64,000 nt of DNA from contig NC_072896.1 of NCBI RefSeq assembly GCF_027943255.1, positions 60,282,501 through 60,346,500 of the forward strand. The letters run 5' to 3'. A program made the position numbers and the translations under genes. Shown piece by piece: positions 11,885 through 24,014 of the stretch. How positions within the stretch are numbered: position 1 is the first letter of the stretch; each line of letters starts with the position of its first letter. The notes under the pieces were generated by a model that worked only from the letters and a program-made list of their open reading frames with translations, was not told the DNA's origin and searched no databases. Source of the stretch: Anastrepha obliqua. Its lineage: Eukaryota; Arthropoda; Insecta; Diptera; Tephritidae.

Positions 11885-12120
11885 CTTTAACTAAATTACA
11901 GGGGCGTACGGTATTTGTGTGGAAATGAAACGGATAAGAGCCTCTGAAGCATTAGGCTCTATCGCAGGGGCACTCATTAACTTTGAAGGGTCATCGTGAA
12001 TTATCGCTTGCACTTGTTGAATTAATTCTGCAGATCGGACAGTGTCAGATAGGTGCATCGTCTTTTTTGCTTTTTCCAACGAAGTCGGTCGCCGCTTGTT
12101 GCTTTTAATTCACGACGAAC
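11885..12120 (-). pseudogene. N-terminal fragment of a Tc1/mariner (maT-like) transposase
   Basis: The minus strand encodes SDTVRSAELIQQVQAIIHDD followed by PSKLMSAPAIEPNASEALIR. This resembles the helix-turn-helix linker of maT/Tc1-type transposases (TVRT.ELI..VQ.II.DDPSKSMRAIA.ELNVSEALIR). VRRELKATSGD lies just upstream in another frame. No catalytic part follows at lower coordinates. Related in type to the element at 52.5 kb, but not the same sequence. Confidence 0.5.
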
Positions 12121-13459
12121 CCTATGAACGAATAAACGAGAACACGGAGAAAATTAGAGATTTCTATTGTAATTCAGAGTGATTTGCACAAATAGCGTTG
12201 AGAACTTCACCTCCTTTCATTTCTTGAGTTAGGCTATAGTCCTCCATGTCTTATCTGAAAAGCAAGGGAGAAAAATAATGGTTTCGGGAAGTTATAGCCA
12301 CATAAACATATATGCATGTCCTCAATCACCATATGCACCATGTATGTATGTATACGTCGATGCGTCCCACTAAAATTTACCTAATAATCTTAGAACGTGT
12401 GTATTTGTAGGGTTATTTTACTTCAAGTTCCAAACGATGTGGTCTGAGAAGAAGCACGCAAAGGAAATAAATTTTATCTACACAACAACTTTTGCATGCC
12501 CACCGATTTAGATGCAGAAGAGGGTGCGTAGGAAACACAAGTGACACACGTCCAAAAACTAACCTCAAATAAATTGTGTTCACTAAAGAAGAAAGTAGTT
12601 GAAAAAGAAAAAAAGAACCAAGTGGAGAAATTTGTATAAGAATAAGCACGAGTCGTATAGTGTAAACAAACAAAATTCGAGCATAAAAACAAACAGATAT
12701 ACATACGTACATACATGGGTAAAGAAAACGTAAACTTGAGAACATTGGAGTCCAAAAATATTATGGGAGAGATGGAGGTTCGCACAGCGGTTGCAGTTTG
12801 GTTGACAAAGTAGAAAAGAAAACTTAGCAACTGAAAAACGAAACAATTTCCAATCACTTCCGTTACTGAGATAAAAGAAATTCATGCGAGTTTATTTACG
12901 TACAACTTTTGTCGTAAAAGGCAATGTAGGAACTTGAGAAATGCGTATACAAATACGATGAGTTTGTGTGTGTACTTATGTTCGAATGACACCGAGCCAA
13001 ATCTATCGTTACGAAGTGCAATGGTGGTCACACTAGAGAGCTCCAAGTTAAAATTTGTAACTGCAATTGCAATTGTGATATAAGTTTCGACCGAACGTGT
13101 GATAAAGACACTGCATCAATGTGTACGTAGCAACGTATAGACATCCATATACATATGTATATATGCATATACAATGAGTATACCCTGCAGGAAAATCAAC
13201 TGACCCTGCCAGTTTGTTTAAACTAGCACATTGGCGTAACATCCCGAAGGCCCTTCACTCCATTCCGGAGAAACGCAAAAAATTATGCATTATTTAAATA
13301 TACGAGTACTAGGTATATAAAAATGCAGCAAAATACATATATGAGGAATGTGAGAAAAATCAACTGATACGCTTTCATTTTTAATTTCGGTTTTTGCAAA
13401 AACCAAAGTATTGCAAGAATAAAACTTTTAGATCGTGAAGCACAGCCCTTATTATAAAG
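12121..13459. other. No gene recognised
   Basis: Several overlapping minus-strand open frames at 12413-12885 are rich in Phe/Leu/Ser/Tyr because the plus strand is A-rich. They look like compositional artefacts. Confidence 0.5.
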
Positions 13460-15325
13460 TGCGATGCGTCAGTGGCTCTCAAAGAGGCCAGATTTTTATC
13501 AGACAGAACGGTCATATCAGAGTTGAGTGGCATCTTTTTTCATCCCTCAAGCTGGTCTTCTCGCATTTTTACTCTAGATCGTTATGGTAAACGTTGTAGC
13601 CTATGCGGACGATGTTGCATTGGTAGTAAGGGGGAAATTCCCCAATACACTCATAGAAGTCATGCAGGATTTACTAAACATGGTTGAAAACTGGTCAAAA
13701 GCAAATGGGCTAAGCGTCAACCCCAATAAAACTGAACTCATCCTATTTACCAGGAAACACAAAATTCCAAATATAATTCCTCCGACTCTAGGTGGAACGG
13801 CACTGTCATTCAGTGATGAGGCCCGCTACCTAGGTCTAATACTAGACCGAAAGCTAACATGGAAGGCAAATGTCGAAGATAGAGTAAAAAGGGCGACAAT
13901 AGCACTATACTCTTGTAAACAGCTAATAGGACTAAGTTGGGGTCTCTCCCCATCTATCGTATACTGGCTTTACACGGCAATTGTCAGACCAATCCTAACA
14001 TACGGCATATTAGTATGGTGGCCAGCTTTAGATAAATTGTACGTCAAAAGAACCATGGCACACGTACAAAGAATGGCCAGTCTTTGCATCTGCGGGGCCC
14101 TCAGAACCACACCCACAGATGCACTAAATATTATTCTTAACATTTTACCAATAGAGCAGTACGGTAAGCAAACAGCTGCCAAAGCAACTCTCAGACTAAG
14201 AGAAATCGGTCTACTCAGAACGTACCAAAGAGGGCACTCCTCAATTTTAGAACAATTCCCCTGCATTCCCAGCACAACGGATTTCTGTAGGACCAAGGAC
14301 ATCAATTTCGATAAATCCTTTGTCACAGTATTTCCTTCCAAAGAGGAATGGGATAACGGGCTCATTGTCAAGATAAATGACTTAAACATCTACACAGATG
14401 GCTCAAAACTAGACAACCAAGTAGGCGGAGGGGTCTACTCCGACAAACTCGGAGTATGCCAATCATTTCGCTTGCCTGATCATTGCAGTGTATTTCAGGC
14501 GGAAGTCACTGCCATAAAAGAGTCACTTAAGGAGATAAAAACGAGAGTATTATCCACAAATGAAGTCTTCATTTACTCGGACAGTCAAGCAGCAATAAAA
14601 GCGCTGGAATCAAAAACACACTCGTCAAAAACAGTTCTAGAATGTTTTAAACTACTAGATGACGTATCTAAGTGCTACAAGGTGCACCTTATCTGGGTAC
14701 CAGGCCACAGAAACATTGCAGGAAATTGTAAGGCGGATGAACTTGCAAGAACCGGTACAACGCTCGGTCTCGAACCGGATAAGTCGCTGATACCCATGCC
14801 CATAGCCACTTGTAAATTACTTATAGACAGGGAAACCATCAAAAAGGTAAATACAATCTGGCAAAACCTCACAACATGCGAACTAAGCAGACAGACATGG
14901 CCGAACTGGAACAGCGGTCGATCGAAGATCTTGCTACGATTCAACAGAGAATCTATAAGAAAAATGATAGGTGTTTTAACTGGTCATTGCTTAATAGGCA
15001 GCCACGCTAGAAGGTTAGGACTCCCTTACTTCGATTTCTGTAGAAGCTGTCTTAATACAGAAGAAGAGGAAACAGTCAGACACCTTTTATGTGAGTGTGA
15101 AAGCCTAGCTATGAGAAGGCTGCGCACTCTCGATACAGCATTTCTAACCGATGTAGCGGATATAGCCCATCTAAAACTAACGAAGCTCTGCTCGTTTATT
15201 AAAGCAACCGGATGGTTTGAAAAGGAACACGTAGAGTAAGGATAAGCTCCAGTGGTATCACAATGGACCTGCTGAAGGTCTAAGTGTGTCTTGCGACAAC
15301 CACCCTACCTACCCTACCTACCTAT
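13460..15325 (+). mobile_element. 5'-truncated RNase H LINE (I/LOA/R1-type) with a long open frame
   Basis: Non-LTR retrotransposon copy comprising the end of the RT, the RNase H domain, a C-terminal knuckle and a 3'UTR ending in (CTACC)n repeats at about 15.30-15.33 kb. Upstream of the long frame, 13.53-13.58 kb reads FFIPQAGLLAFLL then a stop. This is a damaged PQGGVLSPLLW motif with most of the segment between it and the YADD box missing. No target-site duplication was identified. The 3'UTR shares TGGTATCACAA with the relic at 4.8-6.0 kb. Confidence 0.85.
13584..15239 (+). CDS. LINE ORF2 fragment: partial RT palm, thumb, RNase H and zinc knuckle
   Basis: The longest open frame in the window, 551 codons. 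AYADD (residues 6-10) is the RT catalytic box; the fingers and early palm are absent. The thumb runs to about residue 200. RNase H then shows Asp272 (TDGSKLD), Glu307 (QAEVTAIKE), Asp333 (SDSQAAIKA), His375 (VPGHRN) and Asp385 (KADELA), so all expected catalytic residues are present. A Cys-Cys-His-Cys knuckle (FCRSCLNTEEEETVRHLLCE) lies near residues 485-510. The start ATG is only the first Met after an upstream stop, not a native start. Without the rest of the RT and the endonuclease it cannot transpose. The unbroken frame suggests a younger insertion than its neighbours. Confidence 0.85.
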   Translation: MVNVVAYADDVALVVRGKFPNTLIEVMQDLLNMVENWSKANGLSVNPNKTELILFTRKHKIPNIIPPTLGGTALSFSDEARYLGLILDRKLTWKANVEDRVKRATIALYSCKQLIGLSWGLSPSIVYWLYTAIVRPILTYGILVWWPALDKLYVKRTMAHVQRMASLCICGALRTTPTDALNIILNILPIEQYGKQTAAKATLRLREIGLLRTYQRGHSSILEQFPCIPSTTDFCRTKDINFDKSFVTVFPSKEEWDNGLIVKINDLNIYTDGSKLDNQVGGGVYSDKLGVCQSFRLPDHCSVFQAEVTAIKESLKEIKTRVLSTNEVFIYSDSQAAIKALESKTHSSKTVLECFKLLDDVSKCYKVHLIWVPGHRNIAGNCKADELARTGTTLGLEPDKSLIPMPIATCKLLIDRETIKKVNTIWQNLTTCELSRQTWPNWNSGRSKILLRFNRESIRKMIGVLTGHCLIGSHARRLGLPYFDFCRSCLNTEEEETVRHLLCECESLAMRRLRTLDTAFLTDVADIAHLKLTKLCSFIKATGWFEKEHVE

Positions 15326-15326
15326 G

Positions 15327-16329
15327 GTAAACGACCTGTAAGAAGAGCAGCAAAGTAAGGGCTGTCGGGTGATTGCTTAAGTGGACGTATGATTTGATGC
15401 AAGACTCCTTTTCCCAACATATGCAAGAAAAGTCTGTGCATCAAGTTTATACAACACTTCCTTATCCGCATTACAAGAATACAAAACTCTAAAAAAAGTT
15501 TATAGGTACAGCTCATCTCCCTGAGATGCAGCCGCAACATCCTGCATTGAACCATTACGGATAGGTGGTAGCGTTAAATCTACTTTAAAATTCCACATTA
15601 GTATTCACTGAGAAGAAGCAGCGATTTACATATATACTTGTATGTATACTTATCGTATATAGCTCGAGAACGTACTACGAAAAAAAAAGATTGTCGGAGA
15701 TACAGTGCAACAAAACGAAGCCGCACAGATAGAGACACAAGAAGACGAGCCTATAGCATGAAAGCTGGCTACAAACCTACTACGTGGGTGAATAGAATTG
15801 GTCCTTTATGGATGCCGTTTTGGGCCCTCCCGAAGTAATATAGAAAGCAGTTCCGGGAAGGGTGCCTCGCCAGAAGGAGAGAAGGGATCGTTTTAGTGGC
15901 CACACCACACGACGCAGTAAACGACGGTCGCTGTCAGTGCGAAGGCATTTTGAACCCTACCTCATCCACCAAAAACAAGAAAATAGTTTATAGCTCTCAA
16001 AACGGTACTAAGGAGTAATTAGAAAACTGTAATTAAATACAATTTATTAATTTTTATTAACTGAGCTTTTACGGTTCTCGATTCGTAATCACATGCAAAT
16101 TTTGGGTAATGAACATGAAGGAATTGCCGTTCGACCCAATAACAACGTGCTACTATTACGTACATAGGGATACTGTAAAATTAACTTGGGTAGTCACATA
16201 AATTTAGTCGTAGGTAAGTTATAACGAATGCTGCGCGCGCTCTGGACTATACAGCACTTTACTCCTCTACGCATTAGCCATTTAATGGTTTTGAGTGCCA
16301 ACACAAACTTAATGTACAGTTAATTAATC
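15327..16329. other. No gene recognised
   Basis: A minus-strand open frame at 15322-15555 (77 codons) and a plus-strand one at 15638-15838 show no recognisable family. Confidence 0.45.
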
Positions 16330-16975
16330 TTTTTCAGTTCAGATCTCTCTTATGTTTGCCCAAAAGCTCGAAAGTACCTGGGTACTTTGCCCTCAGACAA
16401 ACTGCCACGAAGTCAGTGGACAACTCTAACCTTCTCGCTGATAGATGCAAAACACTTACACAAGACAGTTCTTGACAGACAGTTAGTTCACGTGATTCGA
16501 ATTTGGAATTACCTTCCGCAAAATTTAGTATCTATAAGTAACGGACTTCAGAGGCATATTAGTACTAAGACCGATAATATTACGCCTTTTCTTTCCGGCA
16601 AGAGTTAGCAAGTGGCGAATAGATGAAGCCACTGGTATAAATGAACATATTTTGGCAACACGGCTATAGACCTGCCTAAAATTAGACGTGTGTGTAAAAT
16701 AGTTTTCGCTAGCTGCGAATCTTGCTCGATAACTTTGTTGTTTCTTTCGCATGGCAATTTTTCATCTAGTTAGTCGAGCAGAGAGATAGTGAGCAGAAAA
16801 GTGGCGAATAACGTAGAAGAGGCCTATTAATTCATAAGTAACTTTTATGGCCTCTTTAAAAGTTAACTGAATTTGTTTTTTTTTTAATATTTATGCAAAT
16901 TTTTTCATAAAAATTGATAATAATTATAAGGTTTAGCCTTGCTGTGCTAGGATTAAATCACTAAACAAATAAATA
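16330..16975 (+). mobile_element. Possible LINE 3' end
   Basis: The plus frame near 16.39-16.61 kb contains VIRIWNYLPQNLVSISNGLQ, which resembles the R.WN.LP..L....SL..FKR ending typical of Jockey/CR1-type ORF2 proteins. The stretch ends with an (AAAT)n tail at about 16.96-16.98 kb. No RT motif is present, so the call is tentative. Confidence 0.35.
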
Positions 16976-16979
16976 AATA

Positions 16980-19900
16980 ATACATTTTAATATTACATAG
17001 TTAAAATAAGTTAGAATCAATTAGACACCTAATATACAAAAAGCCTTGCTTTAGCGGCACAATCTGACTTTCCGGAGTGTGTGTATTTGAAAAACTAAGT
17101 TATCTTCCAAACCGATATGAGAATCAGAAGTTCGTTTCACTAGGAGAGGTTTTCTTGGCAGGGTATGCGAGTACACACGTATTAAATGTATATTTGTGTG
17201 CTTGCAAATGTATTTCGTACAAAAGAGAAGAGCAGTAAGATGTTGCAAAAACTTGAGCGCAAATTTAAGATAGAGCAACATCGAGCTGAGGAAGATTCAT
17301 GCATGTGAGTTAGAAGTGAAAACTTTGTGATGATTCGATTTGCTGCAATTGTGATTTACTTTGCATGTGCTGTACAGAAGTTTCGTCAACTACGCTTATG
17401 TGTGTATTTATACCAACACTCTAATATGTGTGCTGGCAAAGAGAAAAGCAAACGTAAGCGTAAGCGTGAGAAAATGTAATAAAATGAACAATTGCAATTG
17501 AAAACTGTTGAGTTAAGCCGACTCTTATGCTTGCAACTTGCCGGCGCAAAGACTTATCTGGAGCTTTGGTGCGTCTTCCACTACTCTCCTTTTTTTCATT
17601 CCACAAAAAGGCAAACGAAAAAGAGCTCCACAACACTTTTGGGTGCAATAAGTTGCATTTATTGTTCAAGATTAAAGTTCTACGAAATATACCACGTATA
17701 CGCTCCAGTTACCATTTAACTTGTGCACTTAAACAAAAGTGTTAAGCTGTCGGATAAGGTAGAGCGGAAGATGGTTTATGGGGAAGATTAATTTTTAAAT
17801 ATGTAGATGTTGCAAATTGGCAGAGAAGGAATAAAGTTATGTGAGAAAAATTATATTGTTCGCCTACCCGTGCAAAAAGCGTAAAATTACTGTAGGAAAC
17901 CGTGCAAGTAAGTAATTTAAAATGCAATGTCAATTTGCAGTAATTGGTGGTAGAATTGTAATTTCATCTTGAAAAAATCAAAAAGAAGGAAAAAGCTGCG
18001 AAGGAAAATTAAAGGGCGAACGGATCGTTGCAAATGTCTCGCTCATGGTATCACCTTCATATTTACTTATGTATGTTCATATATGTACGCATGTACATAC
18101 AAACGTACGCATATCTGTAGATATATTTCTTAAAGTCACCTCTCAGTCTTCGCTCATATGCATATGAAGTCCCAGTCCAGTGCGGCAATGATTGCATAGC
18201 TCCGCTCAACTTGAGATGCAGTAATATGTATGTAGGACTTGTGAATGCTACATGCCACAGGAAGCAAACTTACGCCATAGACATTCAAAGTGCTTCCTGT
18301 CGAGGTATATATGTATGCATGTATATAATTGCTTTGACAGGTCGTGCGGTATGGCAAAGGAACATAGCAATAATAATATGTATGTATACATGTAGTAAAG
18401 TGCGTCGCGAAATAGACATGAAATCGCAAAAACTTTTTGATATGATTCACTTAAATGTCAGAAAGTTATCTCATTAAATTTCGTTACACCGGCACAATGT
18501 GTGAAAAATTGAAATAAATTCAAAAGTCGTGGACTTCGATAGTTTGTACGTGCCGCTTGGCGGTGGTTCATGTCAACTAGCAGCATAGTCACCGAAAATT
18601 TTTGAATTTTTCTTTCTTTGAAAACTACGCTGTACGTGGGTACCTGAGATACAGTTATTATTCAACAATATCGGAGTAGAAGCATAACTGAGAAGTAAAG
18701 ACCAATAATCAAACACAGTGATTCTCATCAAGTAATACGCTTCGAATAAAATTTAAAATAGATGATCTTAATGCGTTATATAATTGTACAAACTTTGATA
18801 TAAAAAACAAATGTAGTCGACTTGTGTACAAGAAATCAGTAAAATCTGGATTGAATAAAATGCCACCATATGCCAGTGTAGTTTAGATTTAATTCGTTAA
18901 AGATAAAACTTAAAATCGCTTGCATGTTCATATTCAGTCCCTTTTGCAAATATACGAATACAAATATATATATTCCTATACGAGTACTCTAGTTTATTGT
19001 AAATATATGAATGTGAAAAAATTTAACATTTATTTGCAAATATTCATTAGGCGACCATGTCGGTGCATTGGCATTCGGAGTTGAATTCAGTGTCGTTTGT
19101 CACCGCACATTCTATGCCAATGAAATGCAAACGCACACTTGGAATACGTAAAGAAAAAAAATATGAATTTGTTGTACAAGCAACAAAAAAGCGGGAAAAT
19201 TGAAAAAAGTACGGCGTTATGCATGGAAAGAATTAAAAGTGAAAAAGTATAAAACATTGCTCTGCAAAGAATAAGTTGGCAAGTTTAAATTTAAATTTTT
19301 TTGCAAAAATTCAAGTATTTTGGCCTCCAGGGCGTATACGTTACAATCAAGTACACTGCCAAGTTTATGAAAATGCAACGGTACCAAAGAGAGAAGCTAT
19401 TGCGTCGTGGGGAAGGTTGATAGATCATGCGAAAAAAAGAGAAAATGAAAATTAATTCAATTAAGTTGTAAAATGCAGAAAACTGGCAACACCGAATTTC
19501 CTCTTTCCACCAACCAAGCCATCAGCAAACTTCAGGTGCAGGTGTGTACGCGCCGGAAAAGCGAGCGACCGAACAGAACTGAACTAAACTCAACTTAACT
19601 GAACTGTTCTGAACGAGACTCAACTTCGACTTCCTCACCCAACTCCACTGACGAATCAGCTATAGGTGTGCATGTATGCAGCTCGTTATGCATGTATATT
19701 TGTAAAGCGCTGTGCATGTTCTTGGCGAGATGACGATGTCATTCGGTCGGCGCGTATACGCCTGTGAAACAGGACCATGACTGAAGTGAGGTGCATTATT
19801 TGCATAATTTTGCAATTATACTAAGAGGTGGAATTCATCGCCTGTGCGTCCCGAATTTTTCAAATTAACAATATTTATTTATACAAACTCTCTTTTTGCA

Positions 19901-20384
19901 GCCATCTTCGTTTTATACTTTCAACTCTTTTTCCCTGTATTCAGAACATTGCGTTAATGGAATTGGCATACACATTTAACATTTCAATTTAATAAAAGTT
20001 GAGAAGGAGATGAGCATTTAACAGAGGTACAATTGAGTGTTATGCAAAAATTATATAGAATGAAATCGAACTGGCGTTGGAGTATTGAAAATAGACGGAA
20101 ACTGTACATTAAGGATGTTGCGAATTTCCGTTTGAGAACGCAAATATGAATGCAATACGAATACAAAAGGCGAATATACCTATAGCCAGGAAAATTGTTA
20201 GTTGGCGATTTCAATTTTGCTTGCGACGGCAGTGCATATATTGAGTGGCTAAGAAAGTACGTGTTTTCGTTAAGTAGATTTCGTTAGTTTGGGTTTGAAA
20301 AGCTTCTGGCAAGGTTAAGATTTTTTCTGAAGTTTATATTTTAGTAACCAATAATTCAAATATTTGTATTAAGATCCTAAATCT
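16980..20384. other. No gene recognised
   Basis: About 3.4 kb of AT-rich sequence with CATA/TATG microsatellite patches (for example 18.07-18.11 and 18.30-18.40 kb). No exon, repeat family or RNA gene was recognised. Presumed intron. Confidence 0.5.
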
Positions 20385-20720
20385 TCTAGTTGGAGCATAG
20401 GGCATCAACAACTCCTCTTCGCCATCGCGCACGGTTCTGTACAAGAGCTCTAAATTTATTCCAGGCCGTATTCAATTACCTCGATTCAGCCACTGTTGAA
20501 AGTTTGGAGACGCCTTGTGATCATCACACTGACATTCCACATTGTGCAGCCGTATAGCAGAACAGATTTGAAGCATGCATTGACAATTCGAAGTTTGGTG
20601 TTCGTAGTTATGCTGTTATTTTGCCAGAGCGTTGCTTAATTTGGCTTTGTTAATTTTACTTCCAACGTCAGTCTCACTTCCTCCATCTCCGGCGATTATA
20701 CGTCCCAAGTAGCAAAATGT
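20385..20720 (-). mobile_element. LINE relic (RT thumb and C-terminus)
   Basis: Minus-strand frames give FCYLGRIIAGDGGSETDVGS (the YLG....DGG...DV motif), then NNSITTNTKLRIVNACFKSV ending in LLYGCTMWN, and finally WNKFRALVQNRARWRRGVV just before 20.39 kb. These are consecutive blocks of a widespread RTE-like non-LTR RT, but the segment between LLYG and WNKF is mostly deleted. Frameshifts and a stop are present. It has no catalytic box. Confidence 0.65.
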
Positions 20721-22125
20721 ATCCCCGTTTTAAAAAAATATTTGTTAAGGCAGGAAAAAATCTGCTTCACGGAACCTCTCTAGTAATTGTATATATGTAT
20801 AGATATGTATGTGCTTACATGTGTTGTCATACACTCGATAAGAAAAGTGTCTGTATTCATACATATTTGGAAAGAGGCATACGAGTATTGGCAGTGAATT
20901 AAAAACTTAATTAACTTATTGACTGTGAATTGAAAATACATGAAAAGAGGCAACGATGCATTCAGGTAAATTTCAATGGTATTAGAAACGTTACAATAAT
21001 TTCACCCCTTTCTAGAATCCTCTGAAGTATAGCAACTCATATATGCACATACGAGTATGTGTACGTAAGAGAAGAGGAAATCAGCAAAAATATGTATTAC
21101 GGCTGGAATTTATGAAAACAATTTGATGCATTTTCCGGTTCCGCTGTTTGCATTTCCGCTTGCAGCAAATATTTCGTACTGTACGAGAAGAACAAACAGC
21201 AAACAAATGCCGACAATGATCATTCATTTTATCCAAAGTAAGGTAATGTACTCGTGTACTTGATATTCATATGGATTAATACACCCAAAGCAAATGAGCT
21301 TACATGCTCTCACAAACTTATACTCGCATACATAACGGCAACTCATGCATATTTGCATACATATTTCATGTAAAACCTAAAAAAGGTAATCTTTTCATAT
21401 CCGTTCACATAGAGCCAAATAATTTGGTTTTCATCATCAGCAAATAGAGAAAATGAGACCACACGAATTTTGTGTATCATTAGTTGATTTTCCTAATAAC
21501 AAAGTAATTACGATAATAAATTTGAATTATAAACCTACATCTTAATAACATCTTTAGTATTAATTTTGGAGTTAAACTTCGTGAAACTAGAATTGACCCC
21601 ATCATATCAGATGGAAATCATTGTAAGTATGCGCGGATAACGAAAGCTGTTGCTCAAATAAGCTTTTTTTTCATTTTGGCCACTTATGTATATTCTTTTT
21701 ACCAGAGTTTAAGAATGCAATCTAAGAAATATATATACCATTTATTTGTTGAGCTGTTACAAATTGAACAAATCGCATCTTAAAACAAAAGGGTGGATAT
21801 GCGTCCGTTTTTGTGTTGCTCTTTAAACGTTTATTCGCACTGAACTTGACACTGTTGTTGAGTTGCTAGAAATGAACTTATATCGTACCAGTGTTAGCAG
21901 TTACAATGCAAAGATAGCAACTTACACGCAAAATTAGAAAAATTTAAAAAAACTTTAGTGCTTTCGAGAACCATCGATAACGAGTGAACTCTAATTTAAG
22001 CCGAACAATTTTGGAACTAATCCAAAACTTGTCTAACGGTTACTACGCCACCAATAATAGTGGACAATTTGAATACCAGGATTTTGGGATATTTCTAAAG
22101 TAGTCCCGGGATTTATTTTGGTAGG
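20721..22125. other. No gene recognised
   Basis: AT-rich, presumed intron, with no repeat family identified. Confidence 0.5.
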
Positions 22126-22380
22126 TTCGTAGGTTCGAATCTCGGTGAATCACCAAGATTAAGAAAAACATTTTTCTAATAGCGGTCGCCCTAGGCAGTC
22201 AATGGCAAAGTGTGTATTTCTGCCATGAAAAGCTCCTTATAAAAATATCTGCCGTTCGGAGTCGGCTTCAAACTGTAGGTCCCTCCATTGGTGGAAAAAC
22301 ATCAAGCCGCACACCACAAATAGGAGGAGGAGCTCGGCCAAACACCCAAAAAGGGTGTACGCGCCAATTATATATATATA
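22126..22380 (+). repeat. tRNA-derived SINE, copy 3 (5'-truncated)
   Basis: Begins inside the tRNA-like head at the B box (GGTTCGAATCTCGG at about 22.13 kb); the A box is missing. The body is complete through GTCGGCT and CGGCCAAACACC to GCGCCAATT and a (TA)n tail at 22.37-22.38 kb. Confidence 0.8.
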
Positions 22381-22819
22381 AAAAAATTCGAAAGCTTGCA
22401 TCCTGTAAAAATACCGTGAAACAAAACCATTCAAAATTTAAGATGAAATGATTTAAGAAATCACATGTTTACTAATACAGACAAATCTTAAATAATTTTT
22501 CAAATTTTTTTTAGGAAACCACACGAATAGAAAAGTAAATACAAGGTGCTTTTGAAAGTAATAATTAATATTGTATTAAGAAAACTTAACAAAAATATGC
22601 AAAAGTAAAACCTCTGGACATATTTATACCACTCCATAAAATAAACATTACTAATCGTGTATAAATGCGCTCAAAGTACAGAAAAATGCCAAAAAACAAA
22701 TATTAATATTATTCCCTTTGAAATGTATACGTAAGAACAGCAAAGCCGTTCAATTGGAGTGTTCTTATCTTTGCTTGAACCTATTACAAGCAAAACCTGC
22801 TGACAAGAAGTATAAGAGG
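22381..22819. other. No gene recognised
   Basis: AT-rich sequence between the SINE and the first foldback element. Confidence 0.45.
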
Positions 22820-22827
22820 GTAACTAG

Positions 22828-23253
22828 TAGGCCCATTGCTCTGTGAAAATCATATTCTAGGGATCAAAATAAGAAACTTTGCCGAAGGAACCATACCTCT
22901 AAAACGAATTCTGATGTCCCCCAATTTGGGTCGAACTTTTTAGTTTCTTTTCTATAACTCACTTAAATAAATTGTTTCGTTTACATATGTTCTGACGAAA
23001 TAAATTTCTTAAGAAAAAAAATAGATATTATTATAAAAAAATAATTAATATTATTATAAATAAATAAAAATAAAGAAAAAACATAGCCATTTAGCTGATT
23101 ATTTCATGTAAAGGCCAAAAATGGTGATATTTTGAAATGGGGGACATCAGAATTTGTTTTAGAGGTATGGTTCCTTCGGCAAAGTTTCTTATTTTGATCC
23201 CTAGAATACGATTTTCACAGAGCAATGAGCGATTTTTAAATCGACCCGCCCTA
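22828..23253 (+). mobile_element. hAT-like foldback/MITE family, copy 1
   Basis: Bounded by a perfect 8-bp direct repeat GTAACTAG (22820-22827 and 23254-23261). It starts TAGG and ends TCGACCCGCCCTA. Long inverted arms share CATTGCTCTGTGAAAATC, CTTTGCCGAAGGAACCATAC and TGATGTCCCCCAATTTGGG. The 5' end lacks the GGGTCGATTT stretch seen in copy 2, and the middle is replaced by an A/T-rich segment (22.96-23.10 kb). No transposase is encoded. An 8-bp target duplication and a 5'-TAGG end fit the hAT superfamily, but P-type elements also make 8-bp duplications. Confidence 0.85.
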
Positions 23254-23366
23254 GTAACTAGGCTTTAATGATATAGTAATCACCCCTATCTCCACCATTA
23301 TGAAATATTTCTTTTTTAAGCCCGTCGGACAAATTATATGTTTTTCGATTTAAAAAAGACTACATA

Positions 23367-23596
23367 TAGGGTTTTTTAATAGGTGCGCTTCAACTTTTTT
23401 CCGATAGGGAGGGCGAACGACGCAATATTTTTTATTTTTCGCTTGTCATTTGTAAACTTCATTAGTATACATTTCATCATGGAATGATACTCACTTGGGT
23501 TCAACGATTGGACTTCGTAAAAGTTAAAAAAGTCAAACCGTTTGTGTGTTATTAAAAAAAGTTCAAAAGTTGAAGGGCTCTTACTGAAAAACCCGA
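23367..23596 (+). mobile_element. Mariner-derived MITE (230 bp)
   Basis: Flanked by TA on both sides (23365-23366 and 23597-23598). The ends are inverted: AATAGGTGCGCTTCAACTTT on the left and its imperfect complement ending GAAAAACCC on the right. It keeps the 5' leader and ATG of the element at 61.54-62.08 kb, then jumps to that element's C-terminal codons (GTTCAACGATTGGACTTCG). It is therefore a deletion derivative of the same transposon. Confidence 0.8.
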
Positions 23597-23598
23597 TA

Positions 23599-24014
23599 GA
23601 TGCATTTAATACATTTGCAACCTTTCCTTAAAATCATCAGTTTCGAGAACATGTCCAACATAATCCTTCGACGCTGTATAATATTTGAATCATTATCGAA
23701 ACTAAAATCTCATTTAATGGAAATTTATTATTTTTTATTTATTATTATTCGTTGAGCCTTAACCCTTTGGGCACACATTTATTTGATAGAAATTCTACGT
23801 CTGCCGCGTATTTAATTTTGCATATTTTATGGCAGAAATTCATATTATTCATGATATATACTCCTAGATTTCCTGTAAGAACAAACACGGCGATGTGGTG
23901 ACTGACATGTTTAAATTATAGATTGAAAATTTCTCGAACTTGCTAAATAGTGACAACTGCGCATTTTACAGAAAATGTGAAGATCCCGATGCCACAGTAG
24001 CGCTATCAGAATTA
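23599..24014. other. No gene recognised
   Basis: AT-rich sequence with no repeat family recognised. Confidence 0.45.

Noticed and set aside
12413..12885. Three overlapping minus-strand open frames of 100-127 codons
   Set aside because: All are driven by the same A-rich plus strand, rich in Phe/Leu/Ser/Tyr, and show no domain or splice context.
15322..15555. 77-codon minus-strand frame next to the 13.5-kb LINE
   Set aside because: No recognisable motif; not continuous with the LINE on either strand.
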